In this document: one piece after another, positions 45,364 to 54,804 of the stretch
How positions within the stretch are numbered: position 1 is the stretch's first letter
Layout of the letters: each line of letters starts with the position of its first letter
From: Cellulomonas sp. URHD0024
GTDB lineage: Bacteria > Actinomycetota > Actinomycetes > Actinomycetales > Cellulomonadaceae
Reading direction: 5' to 3'
Assembly (NCBI RefSeq): GCF_000426185.1
Contig: NZ_AUEW01000004.1
Span: forward strand, 124,001-188,000
Length of the DNA stretch: 64,000 nucleotides
Notes under the pieces: model-generated
The model's database searches: none
What the model was told of the DNA's origin: nothing
What the model saw: the letters and a program-made list of their open reading frames with translations, nothing else
Made by a program: the position numbers and the translations under genes

Positions 45364-47060
45364 TGGTGTGGATCGACCGCTCCCGCTACGCCGCCATCTA
45401 CGGGCCGACGACCGGCGACCAGGTGCGGCTCGGCGACACCGACCTGTGGATCGAGATCGAGGAGGATCGCACGTTCGGCGGAGAGGAGGCGGTCTTCGGC
45501 GGGGGCAAGTCCATCCGTGAGTCGATGGCGCAGGCCACGACCTCGCGCGCCGACGGCGCGCTGGACACCGTCATCACCAACGCGATCATCGTGGACTGGT
45601 GGGGTGTCATCCGGGCGGACATCGGCATCCGCGACGGGCTGATCGTCGGGATCGGCCATGCGGGCAACCCGGATGTCAGCGACGGCATCGACATGGTGAT
45701 CGGTCCGTCGACCGACGTCATCTCCGGTGAGGGCCGCATCGTGACGGCCGGTGCGATCGACTCGCACGTGCACCTCATCTCGCCCTCCCAGATCCACGAG
45801 GCGCTGGCAACGGGCATCACCACGATCATCGGTGGCGGCACGGGCCCCTCCGAGGGGTCCAAGGCCACGACAGTCACCCCGGGTGCCTGGCACCTCACGA
45901 CGATGCTGCGCGCCCTCGACCCCCTGCCTGTCAACGTGCTCCTCCTGGGCAAGGGCAACACCGTCTCGGCGCAGGCCTTGCGCGAGCAGGCTCTCGCGGG
46001 TGCCGGCGGGTACAAGATCCACGAGGACTGGGGCGCCACGCCGGCGGCCATCGACGCCGCGCTGCGGGCAGCCGACGAGTGGGGCCTCCAGGTAGCCCTG
46101 CACTCGGACTCCCTCAACGAGGCCGGCTACGTGGACTCGACCCTGCGCGCCATCGCGGGCCGCTCGATCCACGCGTTCCACGTCGAGGGAGCGGGCGGCG
46201 GGCACGCTCCCGACATCCTCACGATCGCCGGTCTGCCGCACATCATCCCGGGGTCGACCAACCCGACCCTGCCCCACACCGTGAACACGGTCGCCGAGCA
46301 CCTCGACATGCTGATGGTCTGCCACCACCTGAACCCTGCGGTGCCCGAGGACCTCGCCTTCGCGGAGTCTCGGATCCGCGGGACCACGATCGCGGCGGAG
46401 GACATCCTGCACGACATGGGTGCGCTCTCGATCACCTCCTCGGACTCGCAGGCGATGGGACGCATCGGCGAGGTCATCACCCGCACCTGGCAGGTCGCCC
46501 ACGTGATGAAGGATCGGCGCGGCGCACTGGGCGGCGGTCTGCCCGCGGACAACGAGCGCGTCCGTCGGTACGTCGCGAAGTACACGATCAACCCGGCGAT
46601 CGCGCACGGCATCGACGCCGACATCGGCTCCGTGGAGGTCGGCAAGCTCGCCGACCTCGTGCTCTGGGACCCGCGGTTCTTCGGAGTGCGGCCGGCGGTG
46701 GTGATGAAGGGCGGCGCACTCGTCTGGGGCGCGCTCGGCGACCCCAACGCGTCGATCCCCACGCCGCAACCGGTTCTGATGCGGCCGGCGTTCGGCCACG
46801 CCATCGGGGCCGACCTCTCGTTCGCGTACGTCTCCCCGGCAGCGATCGACGCCGGGCTGGGCGACGAGCTCGGCCTGAGGCGCCGACTGCGCGCGATCGC
46901 ACCGACCCGCGCGATCGGCAAGGCGGACCTGAAGAACAACTCCGCGCTCCCGCAGATCGCGGTGCGCCCGGACACGTTCGAGATCTCCATCGACGGGGAG
47001 CTCGTGGTACCCGCACCGGCCGTGTCCCTGCCGCTCACCCAGCTCTACAACCTCTTCTGA
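45363..47060 (+). CDS. ureC: Urease alpha subunit
   Basis: A 565-aa catalytic subunit that hydrolyses urea to ammonia and carbamate at a di-nickel centre. Nickel ligands are visible in DSHVHLISP (HxH), the carbamylated Lys in [12 protein letters not shown], His in [12 protein letters not shown] and in [16 protein letters not shown], and Asp in [15 protein letters not shown]. The mobile flap Cys is in VCHHLNP. All active-site residues appear intact. Confidence 0.97.
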   Translation: MVWIDRSRYAAIYGPTTGDQVRLGDTDLWIEIEEDRTFGGEEAVFGGGKSIRESMAQATTSRADGALDTVITNAIIVDWWGVIRADIGIRDGLIVGIGHAGNPDVSDGIDMVIGPSTDVISGEGRIVTAGAIDSHVHLISPSQIHEALATGITTIIGGGTGPSEGSKATTVTPGAWHLTTMLRALDPLPVNVLLLGKGNTVSAQALREQALAGAGGYKIHEDWGATPAAIDAALRAADEWGLQVALHSDSLNEAGYVDSTLRAIAGRSIHAFHVEGAGGGHAPDILTIAGLPHIIPGSTNPTLPHTVNTVAEHLDMLMVCHHLNPAVPEDLAFAESRIRGTTIAAEDILHDMGALSITSSDSQAMGRIGEVITRTWQVAHVMKDRRGALGGGLPADNERVRRYVAKYTINPAIAHGIDADIGSVEVGKLADLVLWDPRFFGVRPAVVMKGGALVWGALGDPNASIPTPQPVLMRPAFGHAIGADLSFAYVSPAAIDAGLGDELGLRRRLRAIAPTRAIGKADLKNNSALPQIAVRPDTFEISIDGELVVPAPAVSLPLTQLYNLF

Positions 47061-47065
47061 CCTGC

Positions 47066-47743
47066 ATGACCCCCTCCGCCGGAACCGTCGCGATGATGCT
47101 CGCGGACGCACGCCTGCCCAGCGGCGGGCACGCGCACTCCTCGGGGATGGAACCTGCGCTGCTCGGCGGGATGCCACCGGCGGCCTCGGCGGAGTTCTTG
47201 GCGCTGCGCGCGCGAACCACGGCGCTCGTCGACGCAGGCACGGCGGTGGCGGCGATGCGCGCTGTGCTCGACGGGTCTCTCATTCAGGGGTCCGGGCTCG
47301 CCGCGGTCGAGACGGCCTGGGCGGCGCGTACCCCGAGCCTCGCGATGCGGACCGCCTCGCGCGATCTCGGCCGGGGGCTGCTGCGCCTCGCCCGGCGCAT
47401 CTGGCCGACAGCTGAGGGGATCGACGCGCTCGGCGGCGCTCCTGCACGGCCCCTGGTGCTCGGGGTGATCGCCGCGGAGGTCGGGATGGGGGCGGAGGAC
47501 CTCGTGCGCCTCGCCGTGTACGACGACATCGCGAGCGCGGTCGCCGCCCTGCTCAAGCTCGACCCGCGCGATCCGGTCGACGGAGTCACCCTGGTGCTCG
47601 GCGCCTGCGCCTCCGTCGAGCCGCTTCTCGCCCCGGTGGCCGGGATCTGGTCACCTGACGACATCCCCTCGCTCGCCGCGCCGCAGGCCGAGGCGTGGGC
47701 CGAACAGCACGCCGCAACACACAGGAGGCTCTTCCGTGGCTGA
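47066..47743 (+). CDS. ureF: Urease accessory protein UreF
   Basis: A 225-aa protein helping nickel insertion with UreD and UreG. The [16 protein letters not shown] segment is the UreF signature, and the C-terminus retains the acidic/Ala-rich helical pattern. It starts 6 bp after ureC and overlaps ureG by 8 bp. Confidence 0.9.
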   Translation: MTPSAGTVAMMLADARLPSGGHAHSSGMEPALLGGMPPAASAEFLALRARTTALVDAGTAVAAMRAVLDGSLIQGSGLAAVETAWAARTPSLAMRTASRDLGRGLLRLARRIWPTAEGIDALGGAPARPLVLGVIAAEVGMGAEDLVRLAVYDDIASAVAALLKLDPRDPVDGVTLVLGACASVEPLLAPVAGIWSPDDIPSLAAPQAEAWAEQHAATHRRLFRG

Positions 47744-48494
47744 CGAATCCACTACTCGTGCACGCGCGCTCCGGCTCGGGGTAGCCGGCCCCGTGGGCAC
47801 CGGCAAGTCGACGCTCATCGCGACGATCTGCCGGGCACTCGCCCTCGAGCTCCGGCTCGGCGTGATCACCAACGACATCTACACCGACGAGGATGCGCGG
47901 TTCCTGCGGTCGGCTGGCGTGCTCGAACCGGAGCGCATACGCGCCGTCGAGACCGGCGCCTGCCCGCACACCGCCATCCGTGACGACATCACAGCCAACC
48001 TCATCGCCGCCGAGGACCTCGAGCGTGACTTCGCCCCGTTGGACGTCGTGCTCATCGAGTCCGGAGGCGACAACCTCACGGCGACGTTCTCCCCGGCCCT
48101 CGTCGACGCACAGATCTTCGTCCTCGACGTGGCCGGGGGTGGCGACGTCGCTCGCAAGGGCGGCCCGGGGATCGGTCGCGCCGATCTCCTCGTCGTGAAC
48201 AAGACCGACCTCGCGCCGTACGTGGGTGTCGACGTGCCGCTCATGGTCGCGGACGCCCAGGCAGCGCGCGACGGCGGCGCCGTTCTCGCCCTGTCCCGCC
48301 AGGACGCGGCCTCGATCGCCACCCTGCGGGCGTGGGTGCTCGGCATGCTCGCGGCGCATCGCTCCGGCACCCACGTGCCCCAGGACCCGGGACCGATGGC
48401 ACCGCACTTCCACGCCGACGACGACGGCGGCCACGTGCACGATCACTCGAACGGGCAGCACCATGACCACGCTGGCGACCACGCCCACGGCTGA
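47736..48494 (+). CDS. ureG: Urease accessory GTPase UreG with His-rich C-terminus
   Basis: A 252-aa SIMIBI GTPase that powers nickel delivery to urease. The P-loop is GPVGTGKST, followed by [16 protein letters not shown], the nickel-binding [13 protein letters not shown] and [10 protein letters not shown]. After the normal end at about residue 215 there is a His/Asp tail with about a dozen His ([17 protein letters not shown] and [11 protein letters not shown]). The tail could store nickel in place of the missing UreE. GTG 47736 with AGGAGG upstream. Confidence 0.95.
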   Translation: MADESTTRARALRLGVAGPVGTGKSTLIATICRALALELRLGVITNDIYTDEDARFLRSAGVLEPERIRAVETGACPHTAIRDDITANLIAAEDLERDFAPLDVVLIESGGDNLTATFSPALVDAQIFVLDVAGGGDVARKGGPGIGRADLLVVNKTDLAPYVGVDVPLMVADAQAARDGGAVLALSRQDAASIATLRAWVLGMLAAHRSGTHVPQDPGPMAPHFHADDDGGHVHDHSNGQHHDHAGDHAHG

Positions 48495-49266
48495 GCCGAC
48501 GCGAATCAGTGTCCACCCCGGTGAGACGCGCGTCCGCGTCGGACTCGTCACGGGCCCGCTCGCCCCGCGGCTGATCGACCGCGGAACCTCCTCGGCGACG
48601 GTGGCCATCGCGGCCGCGCAGATGCTTCTGCTCGACGGCGACGCCGTGCTGATCGAGATCGAGGTCGGACCGGGGTGCACCCTCGACATCGAGGACGTCG
48701 GCGGCACCGTTGCGTACCCCGGCACCTCGTCGTGGGAGGTCCGTGCCCGCGTCGGAGCGGGCGGACGACTGCTCTGGCGAGGGCTCCCGTTCGTCGTGAC
48801 CGCCGACGGCGACTCACGGCGTCGCACCGAGATCGTGCTCGGCCCCGGTGCCGCCGCGCTGATCCGGGAGACCCTCGTGCTCGGCCGTCACGGCGAGATC
48901 GGCGGCCGCATCGATGCCGGGCTCACCGCCACGCGCACAGGCCCGCTCCTGGTCGAGCGGTTGGTGGCTTCGGGCGCCTTCCCGGGTCCGGGTGTCCTGG
49001 GCACGCACCGCGTGATCGACTCCGTGATCGCCCTCGGCTACCGCCCGCCGACCGTCCCCGGCGACCTCGTGCTCGAGCAGCCCGGGGCGGTGGCCCGACG
49101 TCTCGGTCAGCACACCCACGCGTCAGATCTGGACGCGGTATGGGCGGCCTGGCGGGCGACGCTGCGGGAGGACGACGGCCCGCCATCGAATGTGCCCAGC
49201 ACCGAACCCTGGACAGGAGACCGCGATGAGCCAGCTGACCGAGCTTCGGGGCGCACCTCGCCCTGA
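48463..49266 (+). CDS. ureD: Urease accessory protein UreD
   Basis: A 267-aa scaffold protein of the UreD/UreH family. [39 protein letters not shown] and [18 protein letters not shown] match the family. ATG 48463 overlaps ureG by 32 bp in another frame; the long overlap follows from the ureG His tail. It ends inside the nickel permease gene. Confidence 0.9.
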   Translation: MTTLATTPTAEPTRISVHPGETRVRVGLVTGPLAPRLIDRGTSSATVAIAAAQMLLLDGDAVLIEIEVGPGCTLDIEDVGGTVAYPGTSSWEVRARVGAGGRLLWRGLPFVVTADGDSRRRTEIVLGPGAAALIRETLVLGRHGEIGGRIDAGLTATRTGPLLVERLVASGAFPGPGVLGTHRVIDSVIALGYRPPTVPGDLVLEQPGAVARRLGQHTHASDLDAVWAAWRATLREDDGPPSNVPSTEPWTGDRDEPADRASGRTSP

Positions 49267-50368
49267 AGCGTTCGCGCGCACCCTGGCCCGCGCCGACCGC
49301 CGCAGCCTGATCGCGATGGGCACCGTCGTGCTCGCCCTGCACCTCGTCGGATTCGGTCTGCTGTTCGGCGTCGTGGTTCCCCAGCACCTGCCACTGGGCG
49401 GCGATCATCCGGTCTTCGGGGTGGGCGTCGGCCTGCTCGCCTACACGTTCGGGCTGCGGCACGCGTTCGACGCCGACCACATCGCGGCAGTCGACAACAC
49501 GACCCGCAAGCTGCTCAACGACCGCGCCGTGGACCCGAACCTCCCGCGCCCCCTCTCCGTGGGCTTCTGGTTCTCCCTAGGACACTCATCGATCGTGCTC
49601 GGCCTGGCGGTGCTGCTCTCCTTCGGCGTCAGGAGCTTGGCGGGCCAGCTCGAGGTGGACGACTCGCGACTGCACGAGATCACCGGGGTCGTGGGCGCCT
49701 CCGTCTCAGGCCTGTTCCTGTGGGTGCTCGGCCTGGTGAACCTCGTGGCACTGGCTGGCATCGTGCGGGCCTTCCGCCACTTGAGGGCCGGCACCTTCGA
49801 CGAGGCCGCGCTCGACCGCCATCTCGAACGCCGCGGCCTCATGAACCGAGTGCTCGGCGGGGTCACCCGCTCGGTGCGCAAGCCGTGGCACATCTACCCG
49901 GTGGGCCTCCTGTTCGGCCTCGGATTCGACACCGCCACCGAGGTCGGCCTGCTCGTGCTCGCCGGGGGTGTCGCGGCCTTCCACCTGCCCGTGTACGCGA
50001 TCGTGGTGCTGCCGGTCCTCTTCGCCAGCGGCATGTGCCTGATGGACTCGATCGACGGCGTCTTCATGAACGCCGCCTACGGCTGGGCGTTCGGGCGCCC
50101 CGCGCGGAAGATCTACTACAACCTGACGGTCACCACGGTCTCCGTCGCGGTCGCACTGGTCGTCGGCACCATCGAGCTCGTGGGGGTCCTCGCCGATCAG
50201 ACGGGCGCGAGCACAGGTCCGATGAGCGCGATCGGAGCCATCCCTCTCGACCACGCTGGATTCGTGATCGTAGGGCTCTTCCTGCTCACCTGGCTGGGCG
50301 CCGCCGCCTACTGGAGATGGGTCCGCTCCGAGAGTGGGCCGTCGACGACCGACACGGCTGGTAACTAG
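49226..50368 (+). CDS. NiCoT-family nickel/cobalt permease
   Basis: A 380-aa integral membrane protein. The NiCoT signature RHAFDADHIAAVDN (HX4DH) is present, with LGFDTATEVGLL and GMCLMDSIDG. About eight transmembrane segments are visible. It imports Ni2+ for the adjacent urease. ATG 49226 has an AGGAGA site and overlaps ureD by 41 bp. Confidence 0.93.
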   Translation: MSQLTELRGAPRPEAFARTLARADRRSLIAMGTVVLALHLVGFGLLFGVVVPQHLPLGGDHPVFGVGVGLLAYTFGLRHAFDADHIAAVDNTTRKLLNDRAVDPNLPRPLSVGFWFSLGHSSIVLGLAVLLSFGVRSLAGQLEVDDSRLHEITGVVGASVSGLFLWVLGLVNLVALAGIVRAFRHLRAGTFDEAALDRHLERRGLMNRVLGGVTRSVRKPWHIYPVGLLFGLGFDTATEVGLLVLAGGVAAFHLPVYAIVVLPVLFASGMCLMDSIDGVFMNAAYGWAFGRPARKIYYNLTVTTVSVAVALVVGTIELVGVLADQTGASTGPMSAIGAIPLDHAGFVIVGLFLLTWLGAAAYWRWVRSESGPSTTDTAGN

Positions 50369-50608
50369 AGACTGCGAGGGGCGCGGATGCTTCGCCGTCA
50401 TCCGTGTGGACTCCTGGTCGTCGACAACGTGCTTCTGATCGGTGGCACCATTGCCGACGACGTCGTCACCGTGGCGTGGGGCTTTGGACGACCCACTGCG
50501 GATCGGTGCTGGGGCGGGCGGCGTCGGTGAGGGGTTGGGGCATGCTCGGCTCGGCGTTCGCGCCCGCGGCCTGACGGGTGCCGGCGGATCGATGAGGAGT
50601 GGACCGTT

Positions 50609-52003
50609 GTGAATGCCGACCCGCAACCGTGGCAGAAGCAGAGTGAGGTGCTTCCGACGTTCTTCGTCGGTGTCTCCGCTCCGGCTCGCATCGATCGTGA
50701 CGTCGCCATCGAGACCGTGCGACGCGCCGTGGATCTGGCTGCCGGGTGGGTCGGTGTGGACGTGACGTGGTCGACGTTCGTGTCTGTGGATGCGGACGAC
50801 CCGGGCACGTCGATGAAGAAGATGACTCGACCCGGGCTCGACTGGGAGTTCGCGTCGTCGAGGCCCGGCATGGCGCAGACCATCAGCCTGACCGCCGTCT
50901 GCACGGAGCTGGAGCCGTTCCCGTGGCGCCCGGACCATGTGGTGGCCGAGGTGTCTGCCCGGTTCCCCGTGTTCGTGGCCGGTCAGGGACGCGAGGTCGG
51001 CCGGATGTCGGTGACGGTCTCGGTGCAGCGGTGGGCGATGTACGGCTCGGGCGAGAACATGCGCTGGATCGCGGGACCGGCCGGCCCGTGGGTGCAGCAG
51101 AGCACCGAGGTCATCGGCGCCGACAGCGGGTACGCGATCCTCGACCGCGTGCGGGCTTCGGACACCGAGAGCCCTCTCGAGCTCCACAGCACGGTCCCGG
51201 TGGCGGGCTTCGGCTCCGAGCCGGACCTGTGGGGGTTCGGGTGGGGGACGTTGCTGTCGCCGTCGCACCTGGAGCGGATCGGCGGGGTGGGTGTCCTGAC
51301 CGGTGTCGCGGGTGCCGAGGTGCACGACCTGCCGGGCGGTCGGGTGTGGGTGACGTTGGGTGACGACCCGTCAGCGGTGACGGACGAGACGATGTGGGGC
51401 CTGCATGCGGCGTTGCAGCCGGCGTTCCCGGCGCCGCGCGTGCGCTGGGTCGCTTCGCCACGAGTGGCCGAGCCGCCGAGCACGGTCCAGGGGGTCCATG
51501 CTGCCTGGGGGGCGGACGCGGACGCCGCGCGCGCGGCGGGCAGGCTGCGCGGGGCGTTCGGACCGGTCGGGTTCACCGTGGAGGCCGCCGTCCCCGACGC
51601 GGTCGTGCAGTCCGCCACCGCGTTCTCGGGCGACCTGATCATGTTCGAGGGACTCGGGGCACAGGCCGCGGGAGCGTTGCTGGATCGTCTGCCCGCCGAG
51701 GTGCTCGACCACCGGGTCGGCCCGGGCCCCACCCTGCGGACGGCTCTGCGTGCCGCCGCGGGGCATCCAGGCGTCGTCCGGCTCACCGGCCATGCCGTCG
51801 GTCCTGCCCGTGAGGACGAGCGGGTGACGGTGGACGGGGTGCACATCTACGACGACCCGGTCTTGGCGCACCTCGGCGCGGGGGACCTGGACCGGGCCTG
51901 GCTACGGGTGCAGGAGCTCGGGATCGACGACGCCTCGGCAACGCCCGACGAGTTGCGCCCCCCGAGCACCCCGGACGCTCCCTGGACCGTGTGGTGGGAC
52001 TGA
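50609..52003 (+). CDS. Hypothetical protein, 464 aa
   Basis: A soluble protein from GTG 50609 with GAGG upstream. It is rich in Val, Trp and Asp, without signal peptide or transmembrane segments. The second half (residues about 230-460) has no motif I recognise. It is bounded by the NiCoT gene and a bidirectional terminator and appears to be a single-gene unit. It may be an immunity or effector-associated protein, but nothing in the sequence demonstrates this. Confidence 0.65.
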   Translation: MNADPQPWQKQSEVLPTFFVGVSAPARIDRDVAIETVRRAVDLAAGWVGVDVTWSTFVSVDADDPGTSMKKMTRPGLDWEFASSRPGMAQTISLTAVCTELEPFPWRPDHVVAEVSARFPVFVAGQGREVGRMSVTVSVQRWAMYGSGENMRWIAGPAGPWVQQSTEVIGADSGYAILDRVRASDTESPLELHSTVPVAGFGSEPDLWGFGWGTLLSPSHLERIGGVGVLTGVAGAEVHDLPGGRVWVTLGDDPSAVTDETMWGLHAALQPAFPAPRVRWVASPRVAEPPSTVQGVHAAWGADADAARAAGRLRGAFGPVGFTVEAAVPDAVVQSATAFSGDLIMFEGLGAQAAGALLDRLPAEVLDHRVGPGPTLRTALRAAAGHPGVVRLTGHAVGPAREDERVTVDGVHIYDDPVLAHLGAGDLDRAWLRVQELGIDDASATPDELRPPSTPDAPWTVWWD

Positions 52004-52114
52004 CGACCGACCCGCCGGACTGCCAGGCGAGGCGGTGAGCGTGCAGCTTCGCTGCCGGAGCGGTCGGGTCGACCACGCCACCAGAACGGCCGCGACCGGG
52101 TCGTGAGCGACGGA

Positions 52115-52145
52115 TTCTCTGATCGGCGACGTGCCGATCAGAGAA
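52115..52145. terminator. Bidirectional hairpin terminator
   Basis: TTCTCTGATCGGC (52115-52127) pairs perfectly with GCCGATCAGAGAA (52133-52145) around GACGT. It lies between the converging 464-aa gene and the decarboxylase gene. Confidence 0.75.
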
Positions 52146-52165
52146 CCACCGTGTCAAGGAGCCGT

Positions 52166-53623
52166 CTACGCCACGACCCGCAGGGTGCTGAACTCCGGGT
52201 CGGCGGAGTCCGGGATCAGCATCCCGGCCGCCTTGCCGGTGCGCAGGTACTCGACCACCTCCGCGGTGATGCGCTCGCCCGGGACCAGGACCGGGACGCC
52301 GGGCGGGTAGGGCGAGATCATCTCGGCCACGATGCGCCCGACGGCCTGCTCGGTGGGCACCTGTTCGGCGGGACCGAAGAACGCGTCGCGGGGTCGCATG
52401 ACGGTCTCCAGCTCGAGGGCGCCGGGGCGTGGGAAAGCGACCTCGGGGGCGCGGTCGATCTCGTCGGACCGGGCGACGAGCTGGTCGAGCGCGGCGACGA
52501 GGACGTCCTCGGTGCGGTCGTCGTCGCCCTGCGTGATGCGGGCGCTGATCCGGCAGGTGTCGGCGGCGCTGAGGTCGACGTGGCAGGTGTCTCGCAGCCA
52601 CTCGGTGGCGGAGTACCCGGTGATGCCGAGGCCTCGGACGTCGATGGTCAGGACGAGGGGGTCGAGGTCGAAGGCGCCCTGCGGCCGCACGACCTCGCGG
52701 CCCATGACCGACAACCCCTCGAGCTTCTCGACGGCCCGGCGGATGCGGTCCGCCCGGGACATCGCCGCGGAGAGGAGCTCGTGGCCCTGCTCCATCATCT
52801 GGCGCCGCCAGCCGTCGAGGGTGAGGTAGACGAGGCTGGAGGAGCTGGTGGTGCCCAGGAGGTCCTCGCGGGCTTTCAGGACGCTGGGGTCGACGAGATC
52901 GCCCTGGAGGTGGAAGACGGAGCTCTGCTCGATCGCCGCTCCCATCTTGTGCACGCTGGTCACCACGACGTCGGCTCCGGCGTCCATGCCCCAGGTCGGC
53001 AGGTCCTCGTGGAAGGGCAGGTGGGCACCCCAGGCCTCGTCGACGATGAGTGGGACGCCGGCGTCGTGGCACACCGCCGCCACACCGGCGATGTCGGCGC
53101 ACGTGCCCCAGTCCGTGGGCGTGATGAGCAGCATGCCCTTGGCCCGGGGGTGGTCGGCCAGTGCGCGCCGGACGTCGTCGGGCTCGGGCGGGTGGACGAG
53201 GTGGAGCTCCTCGTCGGCGTGCGGGTGGACCCAGACCGGCCGGATGCCCGCGATGATCAGCGCCGACACCACGGACTTGTGCGCGTTGCGGGAGACGAGG
53301 AGCTCCTCGCCGGGCCCGGCCACCGACATCATCGCGCTCTTGACCGACAGGGAGCTGCCGCAGGTCGAGAAGAACGCGTGCTCGGCGTGCACCGCGTCGG
53401 CCATGAGGTCCTGCGCCTGCTCGAGGATGCCGTTGGACTGCCGGCGGTCGTCGAGGCCGTTCAGGCTCAGCACGTCGGCCGCGAACAGGCCCTTGCCCAG
53501 CACCTCCAGGAGCCGCGGGTCGACACCGCGGCCCTTGCGGTGTCCCGGCGGCCCGTAGGCGACGTCCCCCCGGCGTCGGAAGTCGACCAGTGCCTCGACC
53601 ATGGGTACCCGGGTGTGGTCCAT
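52166..53623 (-). CDS. Orn/Lys/Arg decarboxylase family, PLP-dependent
   Basis: A 485-aa fold-type I PLP enzyme of the short Gram-positive class. The N-terminus is YGPPGHRKGRG. The cofactor segment includes NAHKSVVSALI, VDEAWGAHLPFH and the PLP lysine in TSVHKMGAA. The C-terminal domain ends ISPYPPGVPVLVPGERIT. It decarboxylates a basic amino acid to a polyamine precursor; which one cannot be told. ATG 53623 with AGAGGGG upstream. It lies 29 bp after the ligase gene. Confidence 0.88.
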   Translation of the reverse strand: MDHTRVPMVEALVDFRRRGDVAYGPPGHRKGRGVDPRLLEVLGKGLFAADVLSLNGLDDRRQSNGILEQAQDLMADAVHAEHAFFSTCGSSLSVKSAMMSVAGPGEELLVSRNAHKSVVSALIIAGIRPVWVHPHADEELHLVHPPEPDDVRRALADHPRAKGMLLITPTDWGTCADIAGVAAVCHDAGVPLIVDEAWGAHLPFHEDLPTWGMDAGADVVVTSVHKMGAAIEQSSVFHLQGDLVDPSVLKAREDLLGTTSSSSLVYLTLDGWRRQMMEQGHELLSAAMSRADRIRRAVEKLEGLSVMGREVVRPQGAFDLDPLVLTIDVRGLGITGYSATEWLRDTCHVDLSAADTCRISARITQGDDDRTEDVLVAALDQLVARSDEIDRAPEVAFPRPGALELETVMRPRDAFFGPAEQVPTEQAVGRIVAEMISPYPPGVPVLVPGERITAEVVEYLRTGKAAGMLIPDSADPEFSTLRVVA

Positions 53624-53652
53624 GTGCTTCCCCTCTGTTTCGGCGGTCTGGG

Positions 53653-54804
53653 TCAGGTCCACGGGTCGGCGACCGTCACGTCGACCGCGTGGGCGACGAC
53701 GGATCGAAGATCTGCGCGGCGCTCGCGCTCGGCGCGCTGGCGTGCCGCCCCCGTGCCCCGGGCGAACAGGTCGGCCAGTCGGTGGCGCGCCCAGGTCAGC
53801 TCGCCGGCGTCCTCCAGCGCTCCGGCGACGTGGCGCACCAGGGCGTCCACGGCCTGGCGTGCGGGGACGGGGGTGTTGTCGAGCGGGTGGACGAGGTCGT
53901 CGGCGAGACCGAACCGGCTGGCGCGCCAGGCCGCGAGGCGCAGGAGGACGGTCGGGACCGGCAACGGGGGGATGCCCGCGCGCCACTCGTCAGCGGCCGT
54001 CTGCACCAACGCTCGACACAGCGAGGCCACGAGCAGGGTGTCGCGCACGTCGAGGCAGACGTCGGCCACGCGGATCTCGACCGTCGGGTGGCGGGAGGAC
54101 AGGCGGGCGTCGAAGTACACCATCCCGGAGTCGAGCAGCGTCCGGGTGGCGAGCATCTGCGTGACGACGTCCCGGTAGGCCGCCGCGGAGCCGAACACGT
54201 CGGTCGGTCCGGTGCCGGGCCACCGGCTCCACGCCTGCGTGCGGTAGCTGGCGTAGGCCGTGTCGCGCCCCTCCCAGAACGGTGAGTTCGCCGCCAGGGC
54301 CGTGATCACCGGCAGCCACGGCCGGATCCGGTCCAGGACGGCGACGCCCTCCTCGGCACCGTCGATCGCGACGTGCACGTGGCACCCGCAGGTCAGCTGC
54401 TCCCACGCCGTCATCCCCATCTGGTCGTGGATCGCGCGGTACCGCGTCCCGACGCTCAGGCTCCGCTCGGCCGGCAGGGGCGAGGTGCCGAGCGCCGCCA
54501 CGCGCGCGCCGACCGCTCGTGCGGCGGCGTCGGCGTCTCGGCGGCGTGCCAGGAGGTCGGCCCCGAGGTCCTCCATCGTGCGGACCGGGACGGTCGCGGT
54601 CTCGATCTGCTGCTGCTGCAGCTCGGACTCCAGGCCGCCGACCGGCAGGTGCTCGGCGGCGGCCAGCAGGGCGTGACCGGCCGCGACGGTGGCGCCGGTG
54701 GCGGGGTCGACCAGCAGCAGCTCCTCCTCCACGCCGAGCGTGCGCAGACGCGGCGGGCCGGTGATCGGCGGCGGGGCGGCGGCCTGGGAGGTGTCGGTGG
54801 CCAT
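53653..54804 (-). CDS. Carboxylate-amine ligase, YbdK/GCS2 family
   Basis: A 383-aa ATP-dependent ligase related to plant-type glutamate-cysteine ligase. TLGVEEELLLVDP contains the Glu pair of the metal/ATP site; CGCHVHVAID and SSRHPTVEIRVADVCLDVRD are family motifs. It forms an amide bond between a carboxylate such as glutamate and an amine. ATG 54804 overlaps the asnB-like stop by one base. Confidence 0.85.
   Translation of the reverse strand: MATDTSQAAAPPPITGPPRLRTLGVEEELLLVDPATGATVAAGHALLAAAEHLPVGGLESELQQQQIETATVPVRTMEDLGADLLARRRDADAAARAVGARVAALGTSPLPAERSLSVGTRYRAIHDQMGMTAWEQLTCGCHVHVAIDGAEEGVAVLDRIRPWLPVITALAANSPFWEGRDTAYASYRTQAWSRWPGTGPTDVFGSAAAYRDVVTQMLATRTLLDSGMVYFDARLSSRHPTVEIRVADVCLDVRDTLLVASLCRALVQTAADEWRAGIPPLPVPTVLLRLAAWRASRFGLADDLVHPLDNTPVPARQAVDALVRHVAGALEDAGELTWARHRLADLFARGTGAARQRAERERRADLRSVVAHAVDVTVADPWT

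Noticed and set aside
44388..47177. A 929-aa minus-strand frame opposite the urease structural genes
   Set aside because: It is antisense to ureABC, whose active sites are intact, and shows no domain.
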